Assembly (NCBI GenBank): GCA_965222215.1
Contig: OZ244931.1
Coordinates: forward strand, 1,488,001 to 1,552,000
DNA from: JABJAG01 sp965222215
Lineage (GTDB): Bacteria; Pseudomonadota; Alphaproteobacteria; UBA6615
Reading direction: 5' to 3'
DNA: 64,000 nt
Shown: positions 9,014 to 16,271 of the stretch, one piece after another
How the letters are laid out: each line of letters starts with the position of its first letter
Position numbering within the stretch: position 1 is the first letter of the stretch
Translations under genes and position numbers: made by a program
The notes under the pieces: model-generated
What the model was told of the DNA's origin: nothing
Seen by the model: the letters and a program-made list of their open reading frames with translations, nothing else
Databases searched by the model: none

Positions 9014-9987
9014 ACGTCAGCGCTGTGAGCTTGCCCGGATTCCAGGCGCGCGCGCCATGGTGGGGCGGTGACCTGCAGACCGCTCGCAACGCGTTGCTCC
9101 GCGATCATGCCGACCTGTCGGATTGGCCGGAAGACCGGCTTCGTGTGGAGACCCCCGACGGAGACCTTCTATCCGCAGCCGTCCAAGACTTGGGTGCGGA
9201 CAAGAACCGCCTCGTGGTGCTCGTGCACGGCCTGACCGGTTGCGAGGACAGCGCCTATGTGCGCGCCACGGCCCGGCATTTGCTGGAGGCGGGATACGCG
9301 GTGGTGCGCTTCAACCTGCGCGGCGCGGGACCGTCGCGCCCTGACTGTCGCGCGATGTATCACGCGGGGCGCAGCGAAGACCTTGCGCTCCTGATTGACG
9401 AACTGGTCGCGCAGGGGCGGGGGCGAGACGGCCTGTTTGCTGTCGGTTATTCACTCGGCGGCAATCTGCTTCTCAAGTATCTCGCGGAATCCGGCGCCGC
9501 GTCGCCGTTGGCGGCAGCCGTGTCCGTCTCCGCGCCCATCGACCTGGCAGCGGCGTCGACGCGCCTCGAAGCAGGCCGGAATCGCGGCTATCACCGGTGG
9601 CTGCTCGATCGCATGAAGCAGGACTGGCGCGCAGGCCCGCTGGATATTTCACCAGCGCAGTCTGCCGCTCTCGATGCGGCGCGCACCATCCGGGCGTTCG
9701 ACGACGGCGTGGTCGGCCCGATCAACGGGTTCGCGGGCGCGACCGAATACTATGCCGCCTGTTCGGCCGGCCCGCGCCTTACCGGGATCGCGGTGCCGAC
9801 CCTCATGCTCCACGGGGATGACGATCCCTGGATCCCGTCGGACGCGTACCGGAACGTCGCAAACGACCTGCCGGACAACCTGCGGATCGAGATCGCGCGC
9901 GGCGGTGGGCATGTCGGTTTTCATGGCCGGGGCGGGCGCTGGCACGACCGCTGCGCACGCGCCTTCTTCGACGCCCGCACCGCATAG
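9010..9987 (+). CDS. YheT-family alpha/beta hydrolase
   Basis: Predicted hydrolase of the YheT/Embryogenesis-associated EMB8 family, 325 aa. Seen: VVLVHGLTGCEDSAYVRATA near residue 75, AVVRFNLRGAGPS, the nucleophile elbow GYSLGGNLLLKYLAE, and a C-terminal catalytic His in RGGGHVGFHGR. Members are thought to hydrolyse medium-chain or lipid esters; the actual substrate is unknown. It overlaps the preceding hydrolase by ATGA. The gene faces the peroxiredoxin gene and shares a terminator hairpin with it. Confidence 0.87.
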   Translation: MNVSAVSLPGFQARAPWWGGDLQTARNALLRDHADLSDWPEDRLRVETPDGDLLSAAVQDLGADKNRLVVLVHGLTGCEDSAYVRATARHLLEAGYAVVRFNLRGAGPSRPDCRAMYHAGRSEDLALLIDELVAQGRGRDGLFAVGYSLGGNLLLKYLAESGAASPLAAAVSVSAPIDLAAASTRLEAGRNRGYHRWLLDRMKQDWRAGPLDISPAQSAALDAARTIRAFDDGVVGPINGFAGATEYYAACSAGPRLTGIAVPTLMLHGDDDPWIPSDAYRNVANDLPDNLRIEIARGGGHVGFHGRGGRWHDRCARAFFDARTA

Positions 9988-10015
9988 AAAACGGGCGCCC
10001 CGACCGGAGCGCCCG
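9987..10015 (-). terminator. Rho-independent terminator for the peroxiredoxin gene
   Basis: A perfect 7-bp stem CGGGCGC (9992-9998) / GCGCCCG (10009-10015) lies between convergent genes. Read leftward it is followed by a TTTT run, which overlaps the YheT stop codon region. It therefore best serves the leftward peroxiredoxin gene. Confidence 0.65.
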
Positions 10016-10039
10016 CATCCGTCCAAATTCTGCCGTTGC

Positions 10040-10699
10040 CTACTTGGGCTGCGGGACGATCCGCAAATACGGCTTCGGTGCATTCCAGCCTTCCGGGAAC
10101 GCCTGCTTGGCGTCCTCGTCCGAGACGGCCGGCAGGATGATCACGTCCTCGCCGTCCTTCCAGTTCACCGGTGTCGCGACCTTGTGCTCGGCCGTGAGCT
10201 GAATGGAATCGATCACCCGCAGGATTTCGTCGAAATTCCGGCCCGTGCTCATCGGGTAGGAAATGATCAGCTTCACCTGCTTGTCCGGGCCGACGATGTA
10301 GACGTTGCGCACCGTGGCGTTGTTCGCGGCGGTCCGGCCGGCGGCGGTGCCCTCCTCGTCGGCGGGCAGCATGCCGTAGAGCTTGGCCACGGTCATGTCC
10401 TTGTCGCCGATCATCGGGTAGGTGACCTTGGCGCCCTGGGTCTCCTCGATGTCGCCGACCCACGCGTTGTGGTCCTCGACCGGGTCGACGCTGAGGCCGA
10501 TGATCTTGACGTTGCGCTTGTCGAACTCGGGCTTGAGCTTCGCCATATAGCCCAGCTCGGTTGTGCACACCGGTGTGAAGTCCTTCGGGTGCGAGAACAG
10601 GACTCCCCAGCTGTCGCCCAGCCATTCATGGAAATTGATGGTGCCTTCGGTGGTCTCCGCCTCGAAGTCGGGCGCGGTGCTGCCGATTTGTACGGTCAT
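10040..10699 (-). CDS. 1-Cys peroxiredoxin (Prx6 type)
   Basis: Thiol peroxidase reducing H2O2 and organic hydroperoxides in the cytoplasm. The active-site motif DFTPVCTTELGYM holds the peroxidatic cysteine near residue 45, and it is the only cysteine in the 219-residue protein, which is the mark of the 1-Cys Prx6 class rather than AhpC. The extended C-terminal domain (TPVNWKDGEDVIILPAVSDE) is also typical. A good GGAG-type ribosome site precedes ATG 10699. It is monocistronic, with its own terminator and a 118-nt gap from the membrane protein gene upstream. How it is re-reduced cannot be told. Confidence 0.92.
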   Translation of the reverse strand: MTVQIGSTAPDFEAETTEGTINFHEWLGDSWGVLFSHPKDFTPVCTTELGYMAKLKPEFDKRNVKIIGLSVDPVEDHNAWVGDIEETQGAKVTYPMIGDKDMTVAKLYGMLPADEEGTAAGRTAANNATVRNVYIVGPDKQVKLIISYPMSTGRNFDEILRVIDSIQLTAEHKVATPVNWKDGEDVIILPAVSDEDAKQAFPEGWNAPKPYLRIVPQPK

Positions 10700-10817
10700 T
10701 GGTGTTTCTCCTCTTGATTTGCCCGTTTCCGGCGCGTTGCGCCGTCCGCATCATGGTGCGGTGATGTCATGACATCCTGTGGGGGTAAGTGGACCCCGAA
10801 GGGCCGCAAGACAACCC

Positions 10818-11438
10818 CTAACGCGGGCGCTGGGGATCGTAGTCGTCCTGGTCGACCTTGTCGGGGTTGCGGGCCTGCCAGGCGGCAATCTGTGCCTGGA
10901 TCGCGGTGAGAATGTCTTCAATCGGGGTTGCCAGGCCGTACTGCTGGATGACCGGCTCCTGGAGCGCGAACTCGCCCGTCATGTACTGCCACCAGGAGAT
11001 CGGGGCCGGGGAAACGGGTTGCAGCTTCGGGGCTTCGACGAACTTAAAAAGCAGGTAGGGCTTGCGCCGGGTCCGTGTCACGCTGGCCAGCAGGCTCCGA
11101 CGGATCTGGCTGGAGTGAGAGATGTACTCGATGTTTTCCCAGGGCACCGTGCCGGCGAACCAGTTGCGCACGTAGACGCCGTTTTCGTCGACGATGACCT
11201 GTGGCGTCTGATCGCGGGTTTTGTAGAGCGTAAGCAGCCCCCAGATCACGGCCGCGGTGATCAGGATGCCCGCGAACTTCCATGCCTCGGGGCCGGAGTC
11301 TTCCGCCGCGAAGGGGATGAACAGGCACAGGCCGGCAACGACGAATATTGCCATCGCGCGCAGAAACTGGACGGTCGGATTGTACCGGACGATCAGCGGC
11401 TCAGGCGCAGGCGGGACGGCCCCGGTTTCAGACGTCAT
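10818..11438 (-). CDS. Membrane protein with PH-like domain, unknown function
   Basis: Unrecognised 206-residue protein. Two membrane segments lie near residues 28-45 (AMAIFVVAGLCLFIPFA) and 54-70 (FAGILITAAVIWGLL). They are followed by a strand-rich stretch (VIVDENGVYVRNWFAGTVPWENIEYI) resembling the bacterial PH-like domains placed after paired membrane helices. The C-terminus is charged. Its ATG lies inside the last codons of hemB (11-nt overlap), so it is translated with hemB. Whether it affects haem synthesis or only shares the transcript is unknown. Confidence 0.75.
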   Translation of the reverse strand: MTSETGAVPPAPEPLIVRYNPTVQFLRAMAIFVVAGLCLFIPFAAEDSGPEAWKFAGILITAAVIWGLLTLYKTRDQTPQVIVDENGVYVRNWFAGTVPWENIEYISHSSQIRRSLLASVTRTRRKPYLLFKFVEAPKLQPVSPAPISWWQYMTGEFALQEPVIQQYGLATPIEDILTAIQAQIAAWQARNPDKVDQDDYDPQRPR

Positions 11439-12441
11439 TGAGAAGCCGTGCGGCGTCGACGGCGAAGTAGGTCAACACTCCGTTGCAGCCCGCGCGCTTG
11501 AATCCCATCAGCGCTTCGAGAATGACCCGGTCATAGTCCAGTGCGCCGTTGTCGGCGGCAAACCGCAGCATCGCGTACTCGCCGCTGACGTTGTAGGCGA
11601 AGGTCGGCACGCCGAAGCGGTCCTTCACCCGCTGGATGATATCGAGATACGGCATGCCCGGCTTGACCATGACCATGTCTGCACCTTCCTCGATGTCCAG
11701 CGCGACTTCGCGCAGGGCTTCGTCGGAATTGCCGGAATCCATCTGGTAGGTGTCCTTGGTCTCGCCCTGCAGGAAGCCCTTGCTCTCGATGGCGTCGCGG
11801 AACGGGCCGTAGAAGGCCGAGGCGTATTTCGCGGCGTAGGCCATCAGCAGGACCTTCTGGTAGCCTTCCGCATCGAGTGCTTTTCGGATCGCGCCGATCC
11901 GTCCGTCCATCATGTCGGACGGCGCGATCATATCGCAGCCGGCCTCGACCTGAACCAGCGTCTGGCGGCACAGCGCCTCGACTGTCTCATCGTTGACTAC
12001 ATGCCCGTCGCGCACGATGCCGTCATGTCCGTCCGAATTGAACGGATCGAGCGCCACGTCGCACATCACGCCCATGTCAGGATGCGCGTCTTTGATCGCG
12101 CGCACTGCGCGACAGACGAGGTTGTCGGGGTTCCATGCTTCTTCCGCGCCCGGCGTCTTCAAGTCGGCCGGTGTCGCGGGGAAAATCGCGATGGCCGGGA
12201 TGCCCAGTGACTTGGCTTCGCCTGCGGCGGCGGCGACGTTGTCTACCGCGTACCGGACGACACCCGGCATGGTCGGAACCGGCTCGTTCTCGCTGCCCTC
12301 GCAGATGAAGACCGGCCAGATCAGGTCGTCCGGTGTAATGACGTTTTCGCGCACCAGGCGGCGCGTCCAGTCCCAGCGCCGGTTCCGGCGCATACGGGTT
12401 TGGGGATATGCCCCGACGGGGGTTGAAGGGCCACGCGACAT
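11428..12441 (-). CDS. hemB: Porphobilinogen synthase (delta-aminolevulinic acid dehydratase)
   Basis: Condenses two 5-aminolevulinate molecules to porphobilinogen, second step of the C5/C4 tetrapyrrole route; cytoplasmic octamer. Catalytic lysines are in AYAAKYASAFYGPFRDA and MVKPGMPYLDII. The metal site reads MCDVALDPFNSDGHDG instead of a triple-cysteine zinc motif, so this is the Mg/monovalent-cation type common in Alphaproteobacteria. The frame extends to 12507, but ATG 12441 (MSRGPSTPVG) is preferred by family length (337 aa). It is divergent from the luciferase-like gene and coupled to the membrane protein downstream. Confidence 0.95.
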   Translation of the reverse strand: MSRGPSTPVGAYPQTRMRRNRRWDWTRRLVRENVITPDDLIWPVFICEGSENEPVPTMPGVVRYAVDNVAAAAGEAKSLGIPAIAIFPATPADLKTPGAEEAWNPDNLVCRAVRAIKDAHPDMGVMCDVALDPFNSDGHDGIVRDGHVVNDETVEALCRQTLVQVEAGCDMIAPSDMMDGRIGAIRKALDAEGYQKVLLMAYAAKYASAFYGPFRDAIESKGFLQGETKDTYQMDSGNSDEALREVALDIEEGADMVMVKPGMPYLDIIQRVKDRFGVPTFAYNVSGEYAMLRFAADNGALDYDRVILEALMGFKRAGCNGVLTYFAVDAARLLNDV

Positions 12442-12616
12442 GGCAACTCCGAAAGATGGGCGTGAAATCAGCGCGCAACATAGCCGGATGCGCCCAAACG
12501 GGTCCACAGGAGCCGCGTGCGGTAATCTTCCGTCCGTCAGCGCACCGTCCTATAGTTTTGGCCGAGGACGTTCAAACAGGAGTGACACTAAAACAATCGG
12601 GTCAGGGGAGGACACC

Positions 12617-13858
12617 ATGGCCAAACCCAAAGTCATTGTTCAGATGTATCCGGTGCTGCCGGCGGAAGACGAGGCCGACCGTGCGGCCAAGCGCCCCATC
12701 GGCCGGAACGCGGACATCTACAATAAGGTCCTGCACGACTCGATCGACATCGTGAAAGCCGCCGACCAGATGGGAGCCTGGGCGGTCAGCACCATCGAGC
12801 ATCATCTCCATTCCGAGGGCTACGAACTCGCGCCGAATCCCGGCGTGGTGAACGCCATGTGGTCGCAACATGTCGAGAACGCGCGTGTCGGCGCCATCGG
12901 CTATGTCGCGGCGACGCGTGACCCGATCCGGATGGCGGAGGAGATGGCGATCCTCGACCACATGACCAACGGCAAGTATTTCGCCGGTTTTGCGCGTGGC
13001 TATCAGGCCCGGTGGGCGCACATCCTGGGCCAGTATGTCGACGCCCAGGCGACCGCGTCCGACGGCAGCGAGGTCGACGAGAAAAACCGCGAGCTGTTCG
13101 AGGAGCGGGTACTCCAGGTGGTCGATTGCTGGAAGAACGAGACCGTGTCGTTCGACGGCAAGTACTACAAGGCACCGTATCCCTATGACACGGGCGTCGA
13201 GAACTTCCCGGCGGCGGGCGTTGCGCAGCGTATGGGCGCTGACGGTGAGATCGGTGAGGACGGCAGCACCGTGCGCCGGGTATCGGTCGTTCCACGACCG
13301 TACCAGGATCCGCACCCGCCAGTCTTCGTGGCGGTGAGTTCAAGCCCGGAATCGATTCGCTTCTGTGCGCGGAACGGTTTTTCGCCGGTCTACTTCACGC
13401 CGACGGATCATCTGGTCGAACTGGCCAATATCTATGTCGACGAAGGCCGCCAGCATGGGCGCGACCTGCAATTCGGGGCGAACCAGACCATTGTGCGCTG
13501 GCCGCATTTCTCGCGCGACAAGGCACATTTTCGCCAGCAGCTCGCCGACTACGATGCGGAGTTCTACAAGAACATATACGGCTCGTTCTTTCCCTTCCTC
13601 GTCGACGGGGTGGACAGTGACGAGGCGCTGGTCGACCGGATGGTCGACACCGGCATCTTCATCGGCGGCACGGTCGACGACACCATCGCGGAATGGAAGG
13701 CGACCTACGAGCGTATCCCGGCGGAGTACATCTGCCTGATCTGGCACTACGCCCAATGCCCGAAGGAAACGGTGATCGAGGAACTGGAGATCTTCATGGA
13801 GAAGGTTCTGCCGGAGCTCGACATACCGGAGTACGATCAGGTGCAGGCGGCAGAATAG
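12617..13858 (+). CDS. LLM-class flavin-dependent monooxygenase
   Basis: Luciferase-like (TIM-barrel) FMNH2-dependent oxygenase family, 413 aa. Seen: STIEHHLHSEGYELAPNPGV near residue 58, typical of the bacterial luciferase alpha-like branch, MAEEMAILDHMTNGKYFAGFARG, and a C-terminal FIGGTVDDTIAEWKATYERI. The start is ATG 12617 with GGGGAG 7 nt upstream; a much longer open frame to 11993 is antisense to hemB. No flavin reductase or sulfonate transporter gene is adjacent, so the substrate is unknown. It is followed by a strong terminator. Confidence 0.87.
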   Translation: MAKPKVIVQMYPVLPAEDEADRAAKRPIGRNADIYNKVLHDSIDIVKAADQMGAWAVSTIEHHLHSEGYELAPNPGVVNAMWSQHVENARVGAIGYVAATRDPIRMAEEMAILDHMTNGKYFAGFARGYQARWAHILGQYVDAQATASDGSEVDEKNRELFEERVLQVVDCWKNETVSFDGKYYKAPYPYDTGVENFPAAGVAQRMGADGEIGEDGSTVRRVSVVPRPYQDPHPPVFVAVSSSPESIRFCARNGFSPVYFTPTDHLVELANIYVDEGRQHGRDLQFGANQTIVRWPHFSRDKAHFRQQLADYDAEFYKNIYGSFFPFLVDGVDSDEALVDRMVDTGIFIGGTVDDTIAEWKATYERIPAEYICLIWHYAQCPKETVIEELEIFMEKVLPELDIPEYDQVQAAE

Positions 13859-13888
13859 AGCCGATTCAACGCGTTAACACTGAATGGG

Positions 13889-13918
13889 GGGCGTCCGGGT
13901 CGGGCGCCCGCCGTTTTT
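13889..13918 (+). terminator. Rho-independent terminator
   Basis: Stem GGGCGTCC (13889-13896) / GGGCGCCC (13902-13909), loop GGGTC, then CCGC and TTTTT to 13918. It ends the flavin monooxygenase transcript and separates it from the regulator gene downstream. Confidence 0.8.
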
Positions 13919-13998
13919 GTGGCGGTTTAAGCCCTCTTTAACCCCGTGGTGGGATCATCACCGTTAATGGATTCGCGCGTAACGCGGGAGACAAAGCG

Positions 13999-14484
13999 GT
14001 GAAACAGACATATCTCTCAACGATCGTCCTTCTGGAACGGATGCACCGTCAGTTCCTCGAAGTGATCAAATCGGAACTCGAAGCCAACGATGTCCGGGAT
14101 ATCAACAACGTTCAGGCGTTGATCCTCTACAACATCGGCGGGGACGAACTCACAGTCGGCGAGTTGACCCTGCGCGGCTACTATCTGGGTTCGAATGTCT
14201 CCTACAACGTCAAGAAGATGACGGAGCATGGCTACCTGCATCAGGAGCGCTCCTCCCACGACCGTCGCTCCGTGCGCGTCCGTCTGACCGAGAAGGGGCT
14301 TGAACTGAGCCGCTTGCTCGAGACCATGTTCGAGCGCCATGTGGAGACGATTGCCGACGGCATCGACGAGGGCGAACTGAGCGAAGCGAACGATGCTCTG
14401 CGTAACGTCGAGCGCTTCTGGCTCCAGGAACTGGGCTTCGGCCCGCGAGTGGCCGAGTTCTTCCGTGTGGAGACTGCCGCCTGA
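13999..14484 (+). CDS. ldtR: MarR-family winged-helix regulator, LdtR-like
   Basis: Dimeric winged-helix DNA-binding protein, 161 aa, starting with GTG at 13999; GGGAG lies 8 nt upstream. The recognition region RGYYLGSNVSYNVKKMTEHGYL and the wing RSSHDRRSVRVRLTEKG match the LdtR group, which in Rhizobiales relatives controls an L,D-transpeptidase and osmotic tolerance genes. That assignment is from memory of the family and is not proven here. No transpeptidase gene is in the window, so any target must be elsewhere. The gene converges on rpoH through a shared bidirectional terminator. Confidence 0.75.
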   Translation: MKQTYLSTIVLLERMHRQFLEVIKSELEANDVRDINNVQALILYNIGGDELTVGELTLRGYYLGSNVSYNVKKMTEHGYLHQERSSHDRRSVRVRLTEKGLELSRLLETMFERHVETIADGIDEGELSEANDALRNVERFWLQELGFGPRVAEFFRVETAA

Positions 14485-14513
14485 CCCCGGCGACATTCAA
14501 AACAGACATCAAA

Positions 14514-14540
14514 AAAGGGCGGCCTGTGTGGCCGCCCTTT
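14514..14540. terminator. Bidirectional terminator between ldtR-like gene and rpoH
   Basis: Perfect 11-bp stem AAAGGGCGGCC (14514-14524) / GGCCGCCCTTT (14530-14540) with loop TGTGT. A-run on the left and T-rich sequence on the right let it work in both directions between the two convergent genes. Confidence 0.9.
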
Positions 14541-14566
14541 ACTTTTCGGGATGTTCGGTCCGCAGC

Positions 14567-15460
14567 CTAGGCGACCAGCTCCGTATGGAGCATCTCCTTG
14601 GCATCGGGTCCGTGTTCCGACAGAGCGGTCTTCAGCTTTCCGAGGGCCTTGGCCTCGATCTGGCGAATTCGCTCCTTGCTGACACCGAAGGTCTCGCCGA
14701 TCTCGGCAAGTGTGTTCTTCTCTTCCGTGAGGAAGCGCTGGACGATGATCTCGCGCTCGCGCTCGCTCAGTGTGTCGAGCGCATCCTCGACCCAGGCCGA
14801 ACGGACCTCGCCGTCGTGTCGCCACGTGGTGAACTCTTCCGGCGTCGGCCCTTCGTCGGGAAGGGAGTCCTGGTACTCGAAGTCGTCTTCCTCACCGAAA
14901 CTCGCGTTGAGCGAGTTGTCGGGGCCGCCCAGATGGGCCTCCATTCTCACGACATCCTTGGTCTTGACCTGAAGCCGGTCGGCGACCTTTTCCCGGTCGA
15001 GATCGGTCAGTTCACCATCCGGCCCGGTCGCCAGCTTGGCGCGGACCTTGCGAAGGTTGAAGAACAGGCGCCGCTGGGCCGGTGTGGTCGCGACGCGCAC
15101 GATGGAGGTGTTGCGCAGGATGTGATCCTGAATCGCGGCCATGATCCACCAGGAAGCGTAGGTGGAAAAGCGCGCGTTGTGGGAGGGGTCGAAACGCTGC
15201 GCGGCTTCCATGAGACCGATATTGCCCTCCTGGACGAGATCGCCGACGGGCAGGCCGTAGCCGCGGAACTTCCACGCAATTTTCAGCACGTAGCGCGCGT
15301 AGGCCTCGATCAACTTGTGCAGCGCATCTTCATCTTCTTCCTCGCGCCAGAGGCGGGCCAGCTCGAACTCTTCCTCGCGTTCGAGCACGGGGGCTTTCAT
15401 GACGCTGTTCGCGTAGCGCCGGTTTCCTTGTTCGATTGCTTGTGAGGCGAAGGCAGCCAT
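14567..15460 (-). CDS. rpoH: RNA polymerase sigma-32 factor RpoH
   Basis: Heat-shock sigma factor, 298 aa. Conserved region 2 (GDLVQEGNIGLMEAAQRFDP, FSTYASWWIMAAIQDHIL) and region 4 (LSEREREIIVQRFL, GVSKERIRQIEAKAL) are intact. The RpoH-specific segment QRRLFFNLRK sits at residues 129-138. The start is ATG 15460 (MAAFASQAIEQ), with AAGGA upstream; the open frame to 15562 is disregarded. It is divergent from a cysteine-rich MarR-type gene, and the 198-nt spacer holds a predicted promoter flanked by palindromes. Many alphaproteobacteria have several RpoH copies; only one is in view. Confidence 0.95.
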   Translation of the reverse strand: MAAFASQAIEQGNRRYANSVMKAPVLEREEEFELARLWREEEDEDALHKLIEAYARYVLKIAWKFRGYGLPVGDLVQEGNIGLMEAAQRFDPSHNARFSTYASWWIMAAIQDHILRNTSIVRVATTPAQRRLFFNLRKVRAKLATGPDGELTDLDREKVADRLQVKTKDVVRMEAHLGGPDNSLNASFGEEDDFEYQDSLPDEGPTPEEFTTWRHDGEVRSAWVEDALDTLSEREREIIVQRFLTEEKNTLAEIGETFGVSKERIRQIEAKALGKLKTALSEHGPDAKEMLHTELVA

Positions 15461-15527
15461 AATATTGCATTCCTTTGACAAATCGCCGTTCGGACCTATA
15501 TCGAGGAACGACGAAATGCGTGATTGG

Positions 15528-15540
15528 TTTCGACTCGATA
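15528..15540. promoter_or_regulatory. Palindromic site 1, candidate operator downstream of rpoH promoter
   Basis: TTTCGACTCGATA, a near-perfect copy (one mismatched end base) of the palindrome at 15582-15594. It lies just past the predicted rpoH -10 box, where a bound repressor would block initiation. A half-site TATCGAG occurs at 15499-15505. Confidence 0.55.
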
Positions 15541-15547
15541 CAAAAAG

Positions 15548-15576
15548 AATATACGCCCTCAAGCGTGAGGCAACAA
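15548..15576 (-). promoter_or_regulatory. rpoH: Predicted rpoH promoter
   Basis: Read leftward: -35 TTGTTG (15571-15576), 17-nt spacer, -10 TATATT (15548-15553). The spacer contains a 14-bp inverted repeat CCTCA-AGCG-TGAGG (15557-15570, plus strand). Box spacing is ideal for a housekeeping-type promoter; the transcription start would be near 15540. Confidence 0.5.
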
Positions 15577-15581
15577 GTCTC

Positions 15582-15594
15582 TATCGAGTCGATA
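15582..15594. promoter_or_regulatory. Palindromic site 2, candidate operator upstream of rpoH promoter
   Basis: TATCGAGTCGATA is a perfect 13-bp palindrome (TATCGA-G-TCGATA) directly upstream of the predicted rpoH -35 box and about 65 nt before the divergent MarR gene. With site 1 it brackets the promoter (centres 54 nt apart). A further half-site TTTCGAC lies at 15603-15609. Confidence 0.6.
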
Positions 15595-15658
15595 CTATCC
15601 AGTTTCGACAAAATCGGTAACAAATGGCACCTATTTGCGGCTGAATGAATAAGATAAA

Positions 15659-16249
15659 ATGAGCTCGCAAGACCCTGAAATTACTGGCAAAGAAAGCGTT
15701 TCGCGCCTTCTGGACCGTCTCGGTCGGATGGCACGAGGCCTGCAATATTGTCATGGCTTGAACCCTGCCCAGTGGGACAGCCTGCGCTTTGTGGCCCAGG
15801 CGAATCGCTTCTCACGCACGCCCGGCGCGCTTGCCGCGTTTCTCGGCACGACCAAGGGAACCGCGAGCCAGACCCTGAATGCGCTCGAGAAAAAGGGTTA
15901 CCTCTCGCGGGTGCCCGGCCCCGACGACAAGCGCGTGCGCCATATCGAGCTGACCGAGAAGGGGGCGGAGCTTCTCGCCGAAGATCCGCTGAACTGCCTC
16001 GACCAGGCGATCAGCCGACTTCCCGACGAGATGATCGACACGGTGAAGGACGCGCTTGAGCGGCTGTGCACCAACATGCAGACGCGGTGCGGCGGACGGG
16101 ACCTGGGTATTTGCACGACCTGCGGCCATTTTCAGGGCACGACCGACGAAGGCAACATGCGCTGCGGCTACAAGCAGGCGGAGCTGTCTTGCGAAGACGC
16201 CAAGCGCTTCTGCATCAATTTCGAAGCGGCGGATACCGTCGGCTGCTGA
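15659..16249 (+). CDS. MarR-family regulator with cysteine-rich C-terminal tail
   Basis: Winged-helix regulator, 196 aa. The DNA-binding part is about residues 35-110 (LAAFLGTTKGTASQTLNALEKKGYL as helix-turn-helix, PDDKRVRHIELTEKG as wing). The last 60 residues hold eight cysteines at 137, 144, 152, 155, 169, 178, 185 and 196, including the knuckle CTTCGHF; this looks like a metal or Fe-S binding tail. Similar tails occur on some uncharacterised MarR proteins. No clear ribosome site precedes ATG 15659. It is divergent from rpoH across two palindromes that could be its operators, and it converges on glutaryl-CoA dehydrogenase. Confidence 0.82.
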   Translation: MSSQDPEITGKESVSRLLDRLGRMARGLQYCHGLNPAQWDSLRFVAQANRFSRTPGALAAFLGTTKGTASQTLNALEKKGYLSRVPGPDDKRVRHIELTEKGAELLAEDPLNCLDQAISRLPDEMIDTVKDALERLCTNMQTRCGGRDLGICTTCGHFQGTTDEGNMRCGYKQAELSCEDAKRFCINFEAADTVGC

Positions 16250-16271
16250 GCCCCGTGTTGCGGCGGTTCGA

